Shown here: positions 33,118 to 44,487 of the stretch, piece by piece
Layout of the letters: each line of letters begins with the position of its first letter
How positions within the stretch are numbered: the first letter of the stretch is position 1
Assembly (NCBI GenBank): GCA_000474255.1
Contig: BATO01000017.1
Span: forward strand, 1 to 64,000
Direction: 5' to 3'
DNA length: 64,000 nucleotides
DNA from: Aquipseudomonas alcaligenes MRY13-0052
GTDB lineage: Bacteria; Pseudomonadota; Gammaproteobacteria; Pseudomonadales; Pseudomonadaceae
Notes under the pieces: model-generated
Seen by the model: the letters and a program-made list of their open reading frames with translations, nothing else
What the model was told of the DNA's origin: nothing
The model's database searches: none
Program-made: the position numbers and the translations under genes

Positions 33118-34176
33118 TCAGGCGTTGCCGGCGAGCTTCAACCGTGCGGCCTGGGTGAAGTCGAGCATGCGCTTGAGCGGCTTGATCGCCCGGGGCACCA
33201 GCGCGGCATCGACGAAGATTTCGTTGCTGCCTTCGCGCAGGCACTGCAGGGTGCGCTCCAGGGTGTTCATGGCCATCCAGGGGCAGTGCGCGCAACTGCG
33301 GCAGGCAGCGCCATTGCCGGCGGTAGGCGCTTCGATGAACTGCTTGTCCGGGCACAGCTGCTGCATCTTGTAGAAGATGCCGCGGTCGGTGGCGACGATG
33401 AACATTTTGTTCGGCAGGGTTTGCGCAGCCTTGATCAGTTGGCTGGTGGAACCCACCGCATCGGCCAGTTCAATGACCGCCTCGGGCGATTCCGGGTGGA
33501 CCAGGATGGCCGCCTCCGGGTACAGCGCCTTCATGTCTTCGAGCTGCTTGGCCTTGAACTCCTCGTGGACGATGCAGGCACCGTCCCAGAGCAGCATATC
33601 GGCACCGGTCTCGCGCTGGATGTAACGGCCCAGGTGCTGGTCCGGCGCCCAGATGATCTTCTCGCCGTTGTCCATCAGGCTCTCGACGATCTCCAGCGCA
33701 CAGCTGGAGGTCACCACCCAGTCGGCCCGGGCCTTCACCGCCGCGGAGGTATTGGCGTAGACGACCACGGTGCGCTCCGGATGCTGGTCGCAGAACGCCG
33801 AGAACTCGTCCACCGGGCAACCCAGGTCCAGGGAGCAGGTCGCTTCCAGGGTCGGCATCAGCACGCGCTTTTCCGGGTTGAGGATCTTCGCCGTCTCGCC
33901 CATGAAGCGCACGCCCGCCACCAGCACCGTCTTCGCCGAATGCTGGTTGCCGAAGCGGGCCATCTCCAGCGAGTCGGACACGCAACCACCGGTTTCCTCG
34001 GCCAGGGCCTGGATCACCGGGTCGCAGTAGTAGTGGGCGACGAGCACTGCATCCTGCGCCTTCAGCTCGGCGGCGATGTCTGCACGCAGCTGCGCCTCTT
34101 CATCAGCCGAAAGCTGCCGGGGCTGCTTGGCGGCGAGGTGGGCCTGGACGAGAAAACGTTCGGAGAGATGAGACAT
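33118..34176 (-). CDS. nadA: Quinolinate synthase NadA
   Basis: This 352-residue iron-sulfur enzyme makes quinolinate from iminoaspartate and dihydroxyacetone phosphate in NAD synthesis. Cysteines for the [4Fe-4S] cluster are in place ([17 protein letters not shown] and [13 protein letters not shown]), as is the HYYCDP active-site segment near residue 43. The length matches other Pseudomonas NadA proteins. It is a single-gene unit on the minus strand, ended by the terminator shared with bepA. Confidence 0.95.
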   Translation of the reverse strand: MSHLSERFLVQAHLAAKQPRQLSADEEAQLRADIAAELKAQDAVLVAHYYCDPVIQALAEETGGCVSDSLEMARFGNQHSAKTVLVAGVRFMGETAKILNPEKRVLMPTLEATCSLDLGCPVDEFSAFCDQHPERTVVVYANTSAAVKARADWVVTSSCALEIVESLMDNGEKIIWAPDQHLGRYIQRETGADMLLWDGACIVHEEFKAKQLEDMKALYPEAAILVHPESPEAVIELADAVGSTSQLIKAAQTLPNKMFIVATDRGIFYKMQQLCPDKQFIEAPTAGNGAACRSCAHCPWMAMNTLERTLQCLREGSNEIFVDAALVPRAIKPLKRMLDFTQAARLKLAGNA

Positions 34177-34350
34177 GTCTGCGGGACCTGCGAGCGCACT
34201 GCGCGAAAGCCTGTTGGGTCACCGCCCCGCCAAGCCAGGGGCCATGCGGTTCGGGGCGCGGATGATAACGCAGATTAACGCCAATGGGCATGGCTGCGGG
34301 AGAGGCCATCCGTCCCCCGATGAGGGGGGGACCATACTTTTCGGCGGACA

Positions 34351-34385
34351 AACGAAAAGCGGGAAGACCTTTCGATCTTCCCGCT
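34351..34385 (-). terminator. Terminator of tRNA-Lys
   Basis: A perfect 10-bp AGCGGGAAGA/TCTTCCCGCT stem with an eight-base loop is followed on the minus strand by TTTCGTTTG. It lies 26 bases beyond the encoded CCA of tRNA-Lys. Confidence 0.75.
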
Positions 34386-34411
34386 TCCGTTGCTCCTCGC
34401 GGAGCCTTGTA

Positions 34412-34487
34412 TGGTGGGTCGTGTAGGATTCGAACCTACGACCAATTGGTTAAAAGCCAACTGCTCTACCGACTGAGCTAACGACCC
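34412..34487 (-). tRNA. tRNA-Lys (TTT anticodon)
   Basis: The minus strand folds as a 76-nt tRNA almost identical to E. coli tRNA-Lys, with the anticodon loop CTTTTAA (TTT), GGTTCGAATCC T-arm and encoded CCA at 34412-34414. It has its own promoter and terminator. Confidence 0.95.
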
Positions 34488-34499
34488 GACGCGGAGCGC

Positions 34500-34527
34500 A
34501 TAATACTGATTTTATTCAGGAATTCAA
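34500..34527 (-). promoter_or_regulatory. Promoter of tRNA-Lys
   Basis: On the minus strand TTGAAT and TATTAT are separated by 16 bases and end 13 bases upstream of the tRNA 5' end, a good sigma-70 promoter. The transcript's GC-rich start (GCGCTCCGCG) is common in stable RNA promoters. Confidence 0.6.
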
Positions 34528-34545
34528 CACCCCACCGAAAATATT

Positions 34546-35220
34546 TCAGAAATATCTCGTAGGATCCTGCACCCCAGCCGCTTCGAAGCCGGCTGCACGC
34601 AGGCGGCAGCTGTCGCATTTGCGGCAGGCGCGGCCTTCGTCATCGGCCTGGTAGCAGGACACCGTCAAAGCGTAGTCGACGCCAAGCTTCATGCCCGCCT
34701 GGACGATATCCGCCTTGCTGAGGTTCTGCAGCGGCGCCTGGATGCGGAAACCATCCCCTTCCACCCCGGCCTTGGTCGCCAGGTTGGCCATGCGCTGGAA
34801 GGCCTCGACGAACTCGGGGCGGCAATCCGGGTAGCCGGAATAGTCCACGGCATTGACGCCGATGAAGATATCCCGCGCGCCGAGTACTTCGGCCCACCCC
34901 AGGGCGAGGGACAGGAACACGGTGTTGCGTGCCGGCACATAGGTGACCGGGATGCCTTCGGTAGGGGCTTCCGGCACATCGATGCTGCTGTCGGTCAGGG
35001 CCGAGCCACCGATGCCATCGAGATTGAGGCCAATCACCTTGTGTTCGACCACACCCAACTGGCGGGCCACGCGTTCGGCCGCCTGCAGCTCGGCACGGTG
35101 ACGCTGGCCGTAGTCGAAGCTCATGGTGTAGCAGGCGCAGCCTTCAGCACGGGCCATGGCTACCACGGTGGCGGAGTCCAGGCCGCCGGAGAGGAGGATT
35201 ACCGCTTTCTTGTCGCTCAT
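34546..35220 (-). CDS. queC: 7-cyano-7-deazaguanine synthase QueC
   Basis: This 224-residue ATP-dependent enzyme turns 7-carboxy-7-deazaguanine to preQ0 on the way to queuosine. The P-loop-like PP motif [12 protein letters not shown] lies at the N-terminus and the zinc-binding cysteines are in [24 protein letters not shown] near the C-terminus. Its ATG is one base from the queE stop, so the two are translationally coupled. It ends a few bases before the tRNA-Lys promoter. Confidence 0.95.
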   Translation of the reverse strand: MSDKKAVILLSGGLDSATVVAMARAEGCACYTMSFDYGQRHRAELQAAERVARQLGVVEHKVIGLNLDGIGGSALTDSSIDVPEAPTEGIPVTYVPARNTVFLSLALGWAEVLGARDIFIGVNAVDYSGYPDCRPEFVEAFQRMANLATKAGVEGDGFRIQAPLQNLSKADIVQAGMKLGVDYALTVSCYQADDEGRACRKCDSCRLRAAGFEAAGVQDPTRYF

Positions 35221-35221
35221 A

Positions 35222-35869
35222 TCAATGTCCCGGCTCGTCGTTCCAGAGGATCTTGTGCAATTGCAGCTGCAGGCGCACCGGCAGGTTGTCGGCCACTATC
35301 CAGTCCGCCAGGTTCCGCGCGCTCACCTGCTGGTGGCTGGGCGAGAACAGCACCTCACCGGCACGCTGCTCCAGGCGGTACTCGATCAACTTGGACACGG
35401 CCCAGTCGTAGTCCTCGCGGGAACAGATGACGAACTTCACCTGGTCGTTGCTGGTCAGCAGGGCCATGTTCTCGTAGCGGTTGCGCCCGACTTCGGCGGA
35501 GCCCGGCGTCTTCAGGTCGACGACACGGCTGACGCGGGTGTCCACGGGGGCGATATCCAGGGCTCCGCTGGTCTCCAGGGAAACCTCGTAGCCGGCATCA
35601 CAGAGCCGTTGCAGGAGCGGGATGCAGTTGGGTTGCGCCAGCGGCTCACCGCCCGTCACACAGACGTAGCGGGGCTTGTAGGCGGCTACCTGGGCGAGGA
35701 TGTCGTCCAGGGTGTGGATCTGGCCGCCATTGAAGGCGTAGGCGGTGTCGCAGTACTGGCAGCGCAGGGGACAGCCGGTCAGGCGCACGAATACCGTCGG
35801 CAAGCCGGCGGTACGCGTCTCCCCCTGCAGCGAGTAGAAGATCTCGGTCAGTCGCAGGGTCTGTTGCAT
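35222..35869 (-). CDS. queE: 7-carboxy-7-deazaguanine synthase QueE
   Basis: This 215-residue radical SAM enzyme rearranges carboxytetrahydropterin to 7-carboxy-7-deazaguanine. The cluster motif C-x3-C-x2-C is present in [14 protein letters not shown] (about residues 36-43), and the N-terminal [10 protein letters not shown] is the family start. The ATG at 35869 begins [14 protein letters not shown] terminator separates it from cpoB, so queE-queC has its own promoter in the short gap 35870-35946, where no preQ1 riboswitch could be seen. Confidence 0.93.
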   Translation of the reverse strand: MQQTLRLTEIFYSLQGETRTAGLPTVFVRLTGCPLRCQYCDTAYAFNGGQIHTLDDILAQVAAYKPRYVCVTGGEPLAQPNCIPLLQRLCDAGYEVSLETSGALDIAPVDTRVSRVVDLKTPGSAEVGRNRYENMALLTSNDQVKFVICSREDYDWAVSKLIEYRLEQRAGEVLFSPSHQQVSARNLADWIVADNLPVRLQLQLHKILWNDEPGH

Positions 35870-35946
35870 AAGGGCCACGGGCGTGACGGCTAAACAGGCC
35901 ATCCGCCTCCGTTGCTGGAAGAAAATATGAGGGCGGCGATTCTAAA

Positions 35947-35973
35947 CGAAAAAACCCGCGACAGGCGCGGGTT
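35947..35973 (-). terminator. Terminator of the tol-pal-cpoB operon
   Basis: On the minus strand AACCCGCG/CGCGGGTT forms an 8-bp stem with a five-base loop followed by TTTT, about 22 bases after the cpoB stop. Confidence 0.85.
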
Positions 35974-35994
35974 AATCGATGCTCGGGGCGTGGA

Positions 35995-36816
35995 TCAGGG
36001 CAGGCGCTGAAGGTCCCGCTGCGCCAGCTGGGCGGCGGAGCTGCCCGGGTACTGGGCGACGACCTGCTTGAGGATGCCCTTGGCCTTGTCGGTGTTGCCC
36101 AGGCGCTGCTCGACGTCGGCGAGCTTGTAGAGGGAATCCGGCACCTTGGCGTGCTGCGGATAAACCTGGCTGACCTTGGCGAAGGCCTGGCCGGCGCCCT
36201 GCAGGTCGCCCTTGGCGAGGTTCACCTCACCCAGCCAGTACTGCGCGTTGCCGGCGTACTGGCTGTTGGGGTACTTGCGCAGGAAAGCGCCGAAGGCCTG
36301 GCTGGCCTTGTCGAAATCCTTGGCTTTGATCAGGTCGAAGGCGGCGTCGTAGTACAGCTTTTCCTTCGCCGGATCGCCCGGTTCGGTGCTGGCCGCCGGC
36401 TGTTGTGCCGGAGCCGAGGGGGTGCCGGCGGCGTTGATCGCGCCATCGGCAGGGGGATTCTGTTGTGCGGCTGGTGCGCCCGCTGCGCCCGCATTCAAGC
36501 GGCTATCCAGATCCTGGTAACGCTCCAGCGATTCACGCTTGAGCTGCTGGATCTCGTTCTGCTGTTCTTCGACCATCCCGCGCAGGCGGGCAGTCTCTTC
36601 CTGCATCTGTTGCAGCTGCATGAACAGTTCGCCTTGCGCGGACACCGGGGCCGAAGCCCCGGATCCGGCATAGGCGCCAGTCGTGCCATAACCAGCGGGC
36701 GGGTAACTGTTGCCGTAACCGGCATCGTTTCCGTCCACCACGGGAACCTCAGCAAAGGCGGCCAGGGGCAGGCTGCTGAGGGCCAATACAGTCAAAGCAC
36801 GACGGCACTTACGCAT
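35995..36816 (-). CDS. cpoB: Cell division coordinator CpoB (YbgF)
   Basis: This 273-residue periplasmic protein has a signal peptide (cleavage likely after AAFA), a trimerising coiled coil (about residues 60-100, MQLQQMQEETARLRGMVEEQQNEIQQL) and a C-terminal TPR domain (about 150-270). CpoB binds TolA and PBP1B and couples outer membrane constriction to peptidoglycan synthesis. A Gly/Tyr/Ala-rich low-complexity segment and an Ala/Pro/Gln linker separate the parts. It lies six bases after pal. Confidence 0.92.
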   Translation of the reverse strand: MRKCRRALTVLALSSLPLAAFAEVPVVDGNDAGYGNSYPPAGYGTTGAYAGSGASAPVSAQGELFMQLQQMQEETARLRGMVEEQQNEIQQLKRESLERYQDLDSRLNAGAAGAPAAQQNPPADGAINAAGTPSAPAQQPAASTEPGDPAKEKLYYDAAFDLIKAKDFDKASQAFGAFLRKYPNSQYAGNAQYWLGEVNLAKGDLQGAGQAFAKVSQVYPQHAKVPDSLYKLADVEQRLGNTDKAKGILKQVVAQYPGSSAAQLAQRDLQRLP

Positions 36817-36822
36817 ATCGAA

Positions 36823-37320
36823 TTACTTACGCAGTTCGACGCGACGGTTCTGAGCCCAGGACTGCTCGTCGTTGCCAGTGGCAACCGGACGCTCTTCGCC
36901 GTAGGAAACCAGTTCCAGCTGAGCCGGGGAAACGCCCTGCAGAACCAGGTAGCGCTGAACGGCCTTGGCACGACGCTCGCCCAGAGCCATGTTGTACTCG
37001 CGGGTGCCGCGCTCGTCGGTGTGGCCTTCCAGAACGACGCGAGCGCCGTTGCCTTTCAGGTCCTTGGCGTGTACGTCCAGAGCGCGCATGGCTTCCGGCT
37101 TCAGGTCGGAGCTGTCGTACTCGAAGTAGAAGGTGGTGATGGCGCGCAGAGCAGCTTCTTCGCTCAGGCTGCCGTCAACACCGCTGTTGCCGCTGTTGTA
37201 GCCAGCGTTCGGGTCTACAGCGCCCTGGCCGGCATCGTCGCCGCCCTTGGAGGAGCAACCAACTGCAACAGCCATGGCCAGAGCCAGAGCAGCGAACTTA
37301 CCGAATTTAATCATTTCCAT
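36823..37320 (-). CDS. pal: Peptidoglycan-associated lipoprotein Pal (OprL)
   Basis: This 165-residue lipoprotein begins MEMIKFGKF as in P. aeruginosa OprL; the lipobox ends GC at Cys22. The OmpA-like domain contains [18 protein letters not shown] and NRRVEL, which bind meso-diaminopimelate in peptidoglycan. It anchors the outer membrane to the wall and is pulled by TolB. Three ATG codons cluster at the start (37323, 37320 and 37314); the second gives the OprL N-terminus and has AGGAG at a spacing of seven bases. Confidence 0.96.
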   Translation of the reverse strand: MEMIKFGKFAALALAMAVAVGCSSKGGDDAGQGAVDPNAGYNSGNSGVDGSLSEEAALRAITTFYFEYDSSDLKPEAMRALDVHAKDLKGNGARVVLEGHTDERGTREYNMALGERRAKAVQRYLVLQGVSPAQLELVSYGEERPVATGNDEQSWAQNRRVELRK

Positions 37321-37375
37321 CATGTAACTCCTAATGAGCCCCAGTGTGTTTAGCAAAACAATAGTGGATACCGCG

Positions 37376-38677
37376 TCAGTTCAGGTACGGCGACCAGGAC
37401 GGTTCGCGGATATCGCCTTGAACGGTTGGAATCGGGAGTCGCACGCGCCCGTTTGTGGACACGAGCATCAGGACTCCCCGGCCCTGCTGGCGGGTGGCGT
37501 AGATTAGCATGGTGCCGTTTGGCGCAACAGTGGGCGAGTCATCCAGAGTGGTGCCGGAAAGGATGCGCGGAGCACCGCCACGCACCAGGTCCATGGCCGC
37601 CACCTTGAAGTTGGTGAAGCCGTCCTGGCGGTGGATCATCACCAGGGTCTTTTCATCAGCCGAGAGCTTCGGGTTGGCGTTGTAGTTGCCCACGAAAGTC
37701 ACGCGCTGCGGCTCGCCGCCGTTGATGTTGGTCTTGTAGATCTGCGGCTTGCCGGCGCGATCCGAGGTGAAATAGATGGTCTGGCCATCGGCGCCCCAGA
37801 AGGGTTCGGTATCGATCGCCATATGGTTCGTGACGCGGCGCAGCTGGCGGCTGCCCAGGTCCATCACGTAGATCTCCGGGTTGCCGTCCTTGGACAGCAC
37901 GAACGCCAGGCGATTGCCCTCCGGCGACCAGGCCGGCGCGCCGTTCAGGCCTTCGAAGTTGGTGATCTGCTCGCGGCGACCGGTGTCGACGTGCTGGATG
38001 AAGATGCGCGGGCGCTTCTGCTCGAAGGAGACATAAGCGATGCGGCGGCCATCCGGCGCGTAGCGCGGCGAAAGAATCGGCTCACGGGACTGCAGCAGGG
38101 TCACGGCGCGCTGGCCGTCATAGTCCGAGCGTTGCAGGGTGTAGCGGGTATTGTTCACCGAGAAACGCTCTGCGGTCACGTAGAGCATGCGGGTGGAGAA
38201 CGCACCCTTCACGCCGGTGAGCTTCTCGAAGGACTGGTCGGCCACGTAGTGCGCCATGTCGCGCAGCTGGTCGGTGGAGCCGCTGACGCTGCCGGCGAAC
38301 ACCTGCTGCTCGGTGGCGACGTTGAACAGGGCGAACTGCACTTGCAGGCGGCCGCCGGCGGGGGCGATGCTGCCCACCAGCACGTATTGGGCGCCAAGGG
38401 CTTTCCAGTCGCGGTAGATCACTTCGCTGGCCTGGGTCGGCAAGCTGATCATGTTCTGCCGCGGGATGGGCTCGAAGTAGCCCGAGTTGCGCAGGTCGTT
38501 GCCGATGATCTCGGACATGTCTTCGGGCAGGACGTTGCCGCCCTGCCAGCCGAAGGGCACTACGGCGACGGGAACCGCGCGATCAGCGCCAGTGCGCACC
38601 AGAATGTTCTTTTCTTCGGCCTGAGCGACGCCAGCCAAGAAGAAAAGAGTTAACAGAACACCTTTAAGAATCTTCAT
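37376..38677 (-). CDS. tolB: Tol-Pal system translocation protein TolB
   Basis: This 433-residue periplasmic protein has a signal peptide ending near AQA-EE, an N-terminal domain and a six-bladed beta-propeller made of about 40-residue units ([40 protein letters not shown]). TolB links TolA to Pal. The ATG at 38677 overlaps the last base of the tolA stop codon (TGATG), so the two are coupled; a GTG just before it is an alternative. It is full length for the family. Confidence 0.95.
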   Translation of the reverse strand: MKILKGVLLTLFFLAGVAQAEEKNILVRTGADRAVPVAVVPFGWQGGNVLPEDMSEIIGNDLRNSGYFEPIPRQNMISLPTQASEVIYRDWKALGAQYVLVGSIAPAGGRLQVQFALFNVATEQQVFAGSVSGSTDQLRDMAHYVADQSFEKLTGVKGAFSTRMLYVTAERFSVNNTRYTLQRSDYDGQRAVTLLQSREPILSPRYAPDGRRIAYVSFEQKRPRIFIQHVDTGRREQITNFEGLNGAPAWSPEGNRLAFVLSKDGNPEIYVMDLGSRQLRRVTNHMAIDTEPFWGADGQTIYFTSDRAGKPQIYKTNINGGEPQRVTFVGNYNANPKLSADEKTLVMIHRQDGFTNFKVAAMDLVRGGAPRILSGTTLDDSPTVAPNGTMLIYATRQQGRGVLMLVSTNGRVRLPIPTVQGDIREPSWSPYLN

Positions 38678-39678
38678 CACAACGCTAGGTCCTCAGGCGT
38701 GAATGTCATCTTGAATGAACGATAGGGATTGAAGTCTGCGGAACTCATACCCTGCATCTCGGTTATACGACCCACATTCTTCACTGCGCTGATGGCCGAT
38801 TGGTCAAATGCCGAATCACCACTGGAGCGCGATATCGAAGCGTTGGTGATGGTGCCGTCCGGCAGCATATTGATCTGAACAACGACCGACATGCCATTGC
38901 GCGCCGACGGTGGCCTTGTCCACAGCTCCGATACTCTAGAACGAATCAGGTCGTCATAATTACCCGCCGTCTTGTCACCCACCTCATCGGCCAGCGCTTG
39001 CTCGCGCTCTACCTTATCGGAGAGCAATTCGGCGAGCGCGGCAGCCTTCTTCTCATCATTCGATTTGCGCTTGGCCTCCTCCGCTGCCTTTTTCTTCGCG
39101 GCTTCGGCGGCGGCCTTCTTCTTCGCATCCTCGGCAGCCTTCTTCTTCGCCGCCTCGGCTGCAGCTTTCTTCTTCGCTTCTTCAGCGGCTTTCTTCTTGG
39201 CCTCTTCGGCAGCCTTTTTCTTGGCTTCCTCTTCGGACTTCTTCTTGGCGATGTCGGCCTGCTGCTTCTTGGCCTCCTCAGCTTTCTTGGCGTCGTCGGC
39301 CTTCTTGGCTTCGGCCGCCTCTTCCGCTTTTCGAGCTTCGTCGGCTTTCTTTTGTTCCGCAGCCTTGGCGGCAGCGACCTTCTGCTGCTCCAGCTTCTGC
39401 TGCTCGGCCTTCTTCTGCTCCATCTGCTCGGTTTCGTACTGCGGAGCAGCGGCCTTCTTCGACTCGCCGGCGATCTTCTGGTTGGTCTGGGTGGTCGCCT
39501 GGCTCTGCGATTTCAGCTGATACAGCGTAGCCTGCACGATGGGGCGCGCCGGTGGCAGTTCAGGGGTGAAGGCGAAACTGACGAACAGCGTGCCGAAGAT
39601 CAGCACGTGCAGGCCTATGGCCCAGACCGCGGGCCAGAAGTAGCTTTCCGATGGGGAGCGTTCGCTCTGCTGCTGCAT
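38677..39678 (-). CDS. tolA: Tol-Pal system protein TolA
   Basis: This 333-residue protein has one N-terminal membrane helix (about residues 15-35), a long helical rod rich in Lys, Ala and Glu (about 70-215, made of repeated [11 protein letters not shown]-type units) and a C-terminal globular domain (about 220-330, ending [11 protein letters not shown]). The rod spans the periplasm and the tip binds TolB. The repeats at DNA level are codons of the rod rather than a mobile repeat. The start codon overlaps the end of tolR. Confidence 0.95.
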   Translation of the reverse strand: MQQQSERSPSESYFWPAVWAIGLHVLIFGTLFVSFAFTPELPPARPIVQATLYQLKSQSQATTQTNQKIAGESKKAAAPQYETEQMEQKKAEQQKLEQQKVAAAKAAEQKKADEARKAEEAAEAKKADDAKKAEEAKKQQADIAKKKSEEEAKKKAAEEAKKKAAEEAKKKAAAEAAKKKAAEDAKKKAAAEAAKKKAAEEAKRKSNDEKKAAALAELLSDKVEREQALADEVGDKTAGNYDDLIRSRVSELWTRPPSARNGMSVVVQINMLPDGTITNASISRSSGDSAFDQSAISAVKNVGRITEMQGMSSADFNPYRSFKMTFTPEDLAL

Positions 39679-40136
39679 CAGGGCGCCTCGGTGATCAGCC
39701 CGACATTACCCACGCCGGCCTGCTGCAGGCCGCCCATGACGGCCATCACGGAGCCGTAGTCGACGGCTTTGTCGCCACGCACGAAGACCTGGACCTTCTT
39801 ACCCTGGCTGGTGTTCTGACTCATGATCGCCGTGACCGCCTGGACCAGCTGCGGCAGCGTACTGGACGTCTCGCTGGCCTTGCCCTGATCCGGGTCCACT
39901 TCCTCGCCCATGTTCCAGTAGTAGCTTTTGTCGGCCTTGATGGAGATGGTCAGCACCCGGGAGTCGTTGTCCTGGGGCAGCGCCTCGCTGGAGACCTTCG
40001 GCAAGTCGACCTTGACGCCCTGGTTGAGCATGGGCGCGGTCACCATGAAGATGACCAGCAGCACCAACATCACGTCGATGTAGGGCACCACGTTCATCTC
40101 GGCGACCGGCTTGCGTTTGTGGCGAATTCTGGCCAT
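39678..40136 (-). CDS. tolR: Tol-Pal system protein TolR
   Basis: This 152-residue ExbD/TolR protein has the basic N-terminus and one membrane helix with the proton-path aspartate in MNVVPYIDVMLVLLVIFMV. The periplasmic domain (about residues 60-150) binds peptidoglycan. With TolQ it forms the stator that converts proton flow to TolA movement. The order ybgC-tolQ-tolR-tolA-tolB-pal-cpoB is complete and standard. Confidence 0.96.
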   Translation of the reverse strand: MARIRHKRKPVAEMNVVPYIDVMLVLLVIFMVTAPMLNQGVKVDLPKVSSEALPQDNDSRVLTISIKADKSYYWNMGEEVDPDQGKASETSSTLPQLVQAVTAIMSQNTSQGKKVQVFVRGDKAVDYGSVMAVMGGLQQAGVGNVGLITEAP

Positions 40137-40169
40137 GGCGTGAAACCTGTCCTCTATTGAACCTGCGTC

Positions 40170-40865
40170 TTATTCGTCGCTGGTGTGCACTTTGCGGTGC
40201 AGGATGGCCTGGAACTCGTCGGCGAAGGTGTAGTAGCGACTGATCAGGGTCTCACCACGCGCGGCGAAGCGGTTGTACGCGATGACCGCCGGGATCGCCG
40301 CGAACAGGCCGATGGCTGTAGCGATCAGCGCCTCGGCAATGCCGGGGGCCACGGTGGCCAGGGTCGCCTGCTGCACCTGAGCCAGGCCGCGGAAGGAATT
40401 CATGATCCCCCAGACGGTGCCGAATAGGCCGATGTAGGGGCTGGTGGAGCCGACGGTGGCGAGGAACGGCAGGCTCTGCTCGAGCTTCTCTTCCTCACGG
40501 GAGATGGCCACACGCATGGCACGGGCCACGCCTTCCATCACCGCATCCGGGTCGACGCCAGGCTGCTGGCGCAGGCGGGAGAACTCCTTGAAGCCGGCAC
40601 GGAAGATCTGCTCGACGCCGGAATCCGGGTCCGGGTTGCTACCGGCCTGGCGATACAGCTTGGACAGGTCGATGCCCGACCAGAAACGCTCCTCGAAGGA
40701 CACGAGGGATTTCTTGGCCGCGCGCAGCAGGTTGCTGCGCTGGAAAATCATGATCCACGAGGTGACCGAGGCGGCCACCAGAGTGAGCATGACCAGTTGC
40801 ACCACGATGCTGGCGTTGCTGATCAGGCTCCACATGGAGGTATGGTCGACGACGTTGGCTTCCAC
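40170..40865 (-). CDS. tolQ: Tol-Pal system protein TolQ
   Basis: This 231-residue ExbB/TolQ homologue has three membrane helices; the second and third (GLFGTVWGIMNSFRG and the helix from APGIAEALIATAIGLFAAIPAVIAYN) line the proton path. The start is the GTG at 40865: AGGAG lies seven bases upstream, and the N-terminus MEANVVDHTSM fits the pseudomonad family. It is 2 bases after the ybgC stop codon. Confidence 0.96.
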   Translation of the reverse strand: MEANVVDHTSMWSLISNASIVVQLVMLTLVAASVTSWIMIFQRSNLLRAAKKSLVSFEERFWSGIDLSKLYRQAGSNPDPDSGVEQIFRAGFKEFSRLRQQPGVDPDAVMEGVARAMRVAISREEEKLEQSLPFLATVGSTSPYIGLFGTVWGIMNSFRGLAQVQQATLATVAPGIAEALIATAIGLFAAIPAVIAYNRFAARGETLISRYYTFADEFQAILHRKVHTSDE

Positions 40866-40867
40866 GC

Positions 40868-41314
40868 TTAGTCTCCTGCAGGGGATTGGCCCGGTACGGC
40901 GGCGAAGGCTGAACGCAGCGCTTCGGGGATCGCCCGGGGTTTCAAACTGTCGGCGCGCACACAGGCCACCAGGAACTGCCCTTCACAGAGCAGCGCATCA
41001 TCCGTAGCCCGCCTCACCTGTTGACGAAAGCGCAGGCTGGCACGGTTCAATTCGATCACTTCGGCGCTGATGGTCAGCTCGTCGTCGAGCCTGGCGGGGG
41101 CGTGATAACGCGCCTCGGCCGAATGCACGACGAACAACAGGTTCTCCCCGACCAGCTCGGACTGGGCAAAGCCCAGGCTCCGCAGGCATTCGGTTCGAGC
41201 CCGTTCCATGAACTTGAGGTAGTTGACGTAATAGACGATGCCACCGGCATCGGTGTCTTCGTAATAGACGCGGCTCCGATGCACGAAAGGCTGGGCCCCA
41301 TTTTGCGCGCGCAT
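40868..41314 (-). CDS. ybgC: Tol-Pal-associated acyl-CoA thioesterase YbgC
   Basis: This 148-residue hotdog-fold thioesterase has the 4-hydroxybenzoyl-CoA thioesterase signature [28 protein letters not shown] with the catalytic aspartate in YEDTDAGG. It acts on short or medium acyl-CoA or acyl-ACP thioesters and is regularly the first gene of the tol operon, where its link to Tol function is unclear. It is separated from ruvB by about 90 bases, which should hold the operon promoter. Confidence 0.93.
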   Translation of the reverse strand: MRAQNGAQPFVHRSRVYYEDTDAGGIVYYVNYLKFMERARTECLRSLGFAQSELVGENLLFVVHSAEARYHAPARLDDELTISAEVIELNRASLRFRQQVRRATDDALLCEGQFLVACVRADSLKPRAIPEALRSAFAAVPGQSPAGD

Positions 41315-41405
41315 ACTCTAGTGCTTACTCCAAAGGTTGCCAATCGGGCCGGGTAACTGTTTTTTTCATCCCGGCCCCCGCCGCTCGCTTCGACAGCGAT
41401 TTCCC

Positions 41406-42458
<1,053 letters not shown>

Positions 42459-42464
42459 GCGGTG

Positions 42465-43067
42465 TTACACCATTCCTTTCAGGGCACGGCGGATCAGTTC
42501 TTCGCTGGAAAGCCCTTCTTCCTTGATGGCTGCAACGGCACGGCTGGCTTCCTGGGGCTTGAAGCCCAGGGAGATCAGGGCGCTGAGCGCATCGTTTTCG
42601 GCGCTGGAGGCGGCAGCCTTGAGCGGCTCCACCACCAGGGTGGAAATGCTCGGCATGGTTTCCCAGGCCTTGAAACGGTCCTTCAGCTCCACCAGCAGGC
42701 GCTCGGCGGTCTTCTTGCCAACCCCGGGGATCTTCACCAGGGTCGAGGTGTCCTGGGCCTGCACGCAACGCACCAGCTCGTCCACTTCCAGCCCGGACAT
42801 CAGCGCCAGGGCCAGCTTCGGGCCAACGCCGTTGAGACGGATCAGCTCACGGAACAGCTCACGCTCGCGCTTCTCGAAGAAGCCATAGAGCAGGTGCGCA
42901 TCCTCACGCACCACCAGATGGGTGTGCAGGGTCACGGGCTCGCCGGTCGAGGGCAGGCGGTAGAGGGTGGTCATGGGCACTTCCAGCTCGTAGCCGACGC
43001 CGTTGACATCGAGAATCAGGTGCGGCGGCTGTTTTTCCGCCAGGGTGCCACGCAAACGTCCAATCAC
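42465..43067 (-). CDS. ruvA: Holliday junction branch migration protein RuvA
   Basis: This 200-residue protein starts at a GTG (43067) and reads [12 protein letters not shown], the usual RuvA N-terminus with an OB fold. Two helix-hairpin-helix motifs ([13 protein letters not shown] and [13 protein letters not shown]) bind the junction, and a C-terminal domain (about 155-200) contacts RuvB. The gene is 21 bases downstream of ruvC and six bases upstream of ruvB. Confidence 0.97.
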   Translation of the reverse strand: MIGRLRGTLAEKQPPHLILDVNGVGYELEVPMTTLYRLPSTGEPVTLHTHLVVREDAHLLYGFFEKRERELFRELIRLNGVGPKLALALMSGLEVDELVRCVQAQDTSTLVKIPGVGKKTAERLLVELKDRFKAWETMPSISTLVVEPLKAAASSAENDALSALISLGFKPQEASRAVAAIKEEGLSSEELIRRALKGMV

Positions 43068-43088
43068 GAAGTGCGTCCTTATATGGGG

Positions 43089-43613
43089 TTACAAACGGAG
43101 CCGCCCGCCACGGCGCTTGGCGGTGGCCAGGCCATGGGGAATCAGGCTCTGCCGGTGGTGCGCATGGCACAGGGCGATGGCCAGGGCGTCGGAGGCGTCG
43201 ATCTGTGGCTTCTGCACCAGCTTGAGCAGGTGCATGACCATCATCTGCACCTGTTGCTTGTCAGCGCCGCCGGTGCCGGCGATGGCCTGCTTGACCTGAC
43301 TGGCACTGTACTCGGCCACCTCCAACCCTTCCTCACTGGCCGCGACTATGGCGGCACCGCGAGCCTGGCCCAGCTTGAGGGCGGAGTCGGCGTTGCGCGC
43401 CATGAACACCTTTTCGATGCCCATGGTCACCGGCCCGTAGGTCTGGATGACCTCGCGCACGCCACGGAAGACGATCAGCAGGCGCTCCTGCAGTTCGCCG
43501 CTGCCGGTGCGGATGCAGCCGGAAGCGATGTATTCACAGCCGCGCCCGGTATCGCGAACCACGCCGTAACCGGTGATGCGCGAACCAGGGTCGATACCGA
43601 GGATCAGGGTCAT
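43089..43613 (-). CDS. ruvC: Crossover junction endonuclease RuvC
   Basis: This 174-residue resolvase has the four acidic residues of the active site: Asp7 in LGIDPGSR, Glu in [10 protein letters not shown], and Glu and Asp in the region [14 protein letters not shown]. It cleaves Holliday junctions. A terminator separates it from yebC, so ruvC-ruvA-ruvB likely has its own promoter in or near the 60-base gap. Confidence 0.96.
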   Translation of the reverse strand: MTLILGIDPGSRITGYGVVRDTGRGCEYIASGCIRTGSGELQERLLIVFRGVREVIQTYGPVTMGIEKVFMARNADSALKLGQARGAAIVAASEEGLEVAEYSASQVKQAIAGTGGADKQQVQMMVMHLLKLVQKPQIDASDALAIALCHAHHRQSLIPHGLATAKRRGGRLRL

Positions 43614-43639
43614 TGGCGCTCTATATCAGGTGCCCAAGT

Positions 43640-43673
43640 AAAAAAGCCGAAGCGTCGGCTCCGGCTTTTTCGT
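43640..43673 (-). terminator. Terminator after yebC
   Basis: On the minus strand AAAAAGCCGGAGC and GCTTCGGCTTTTTT form an 11-12-bp stem with one mismatch and a T tail, starting two bases after the yebC stop codon. Confidence 0.8.
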
Positions 43674-43674
43674 G

Positions 43675-44424
43675 TCAGCCCAACTGGGCCATCACATCGT
43701 CGGGGATGTCCACGTTGCTGTAGACGTTCTGCACGTCGTCGAGGTCTTCGAGCATGTCGATGAGCTTCAACACCTTCTGTGCGGTTTCCACATCGGTGAT
43801 CGGCGCGCTGATCGAGGGGATCATCGCCACTTCTGCCTCGTCGCCCTTGAAACCGGCGGCGGTGAGCGCTTCGTTGACGCTGAGGAAGTCGGCGAAGGAG
43901 GTGTACACCTCGACCGAGCCGTCTTCAGCGGCAACCACGTCATCGGCACCCGCTTCCAGCGCGGCTTCCATCAGGGCGTCTTCATTCACGCCAGGGGCGT
44001 AGCTGATCTGGCCCTTGCGGTCGAACATGTAAGCCACCGAACCGTCGGTTCCGAGGTTGCCGCCACACTTGCTGAAGGCGTGACGCACTTCAGCGGCGGT
44101 GCGGTTGCGGTTGTCGGTCATGGCTTCGACGATGATCGCCACGCCGCTCGGCGCATAACCCTCGTAGCTCAGCTCGACCATGTTGTCGGCTTCGTTGGAG
44201 CCGGCGCCACGGGCGATCGCGCGATCGATGGTGTCGCGGGTCATGTTGGCGGTGAGCGCCTTGTCCACGGCCAGGCGCAGACGCGGGTTGTCCGCCGGGT
44301 TGCCACCGCCATGCTTGGCGGCAACGGTCAGCTCACGGATGAGCTTGGTGAAGATCTTGCCGCGCTTGGCGTCCTGGCGCTCCTTGCGGTGCTTGATGTT
44401 GGCCCATTTGGAATGACCAGCCAT
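43675..44424 (-). CDS. YebC/PmpR family DNA-binding regulator
   Basis: This 249-residue protein begins [20 protein letters not shown], diagnostic of the family, and is full length. In P. aeruginosa the homologue PmpR represses the quinolone signalling regulator; some YebC proteins instead help ribosomes stalled at proline runs, so function is open. Its conventional place just upstream of ruvCAB is kept here. The ATG at 44424 fits the family; an upstream start 12 codons earlier has no support. Confidence 0.95.
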   Translation of the reverse strand: MAGHSKWANIKHRKERQDAKRGKIFTKLIRELTVAAKHGGGNPADNPRLRLAVDKALTANMTRDTIDRAIARGAGSNEADNMVELSYEGYAPSGVAIIVEAMTDNRNRTAAEVRHAFSKCGGNLGTDGSVAYMFDRKGQISYAPGVNEDALMEAALEAGADDVVAAEDGSVEVYTSFADFLSVNEALTAAGFKGDEAEVAMIPSISAPITDVETAQKVLKLIDMLEDLDDVQNVYSNVDIPDDVMAQLG

Positions 44425-44487
44425 ATCTGACTCCGTGCTTGCTAGGTGGCGGCGGCGCACCGGGCGCCACCGTCGGGATGGAACGGT

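Noticed and set aside
39030-39420. Repetitive DNA within tolA
   Set aside because: The repetition reflects the Lys/Ala/Glu heptads of the TolA rod, a conserved protein feature, and is neither CRISPR nor a mobile repeat.
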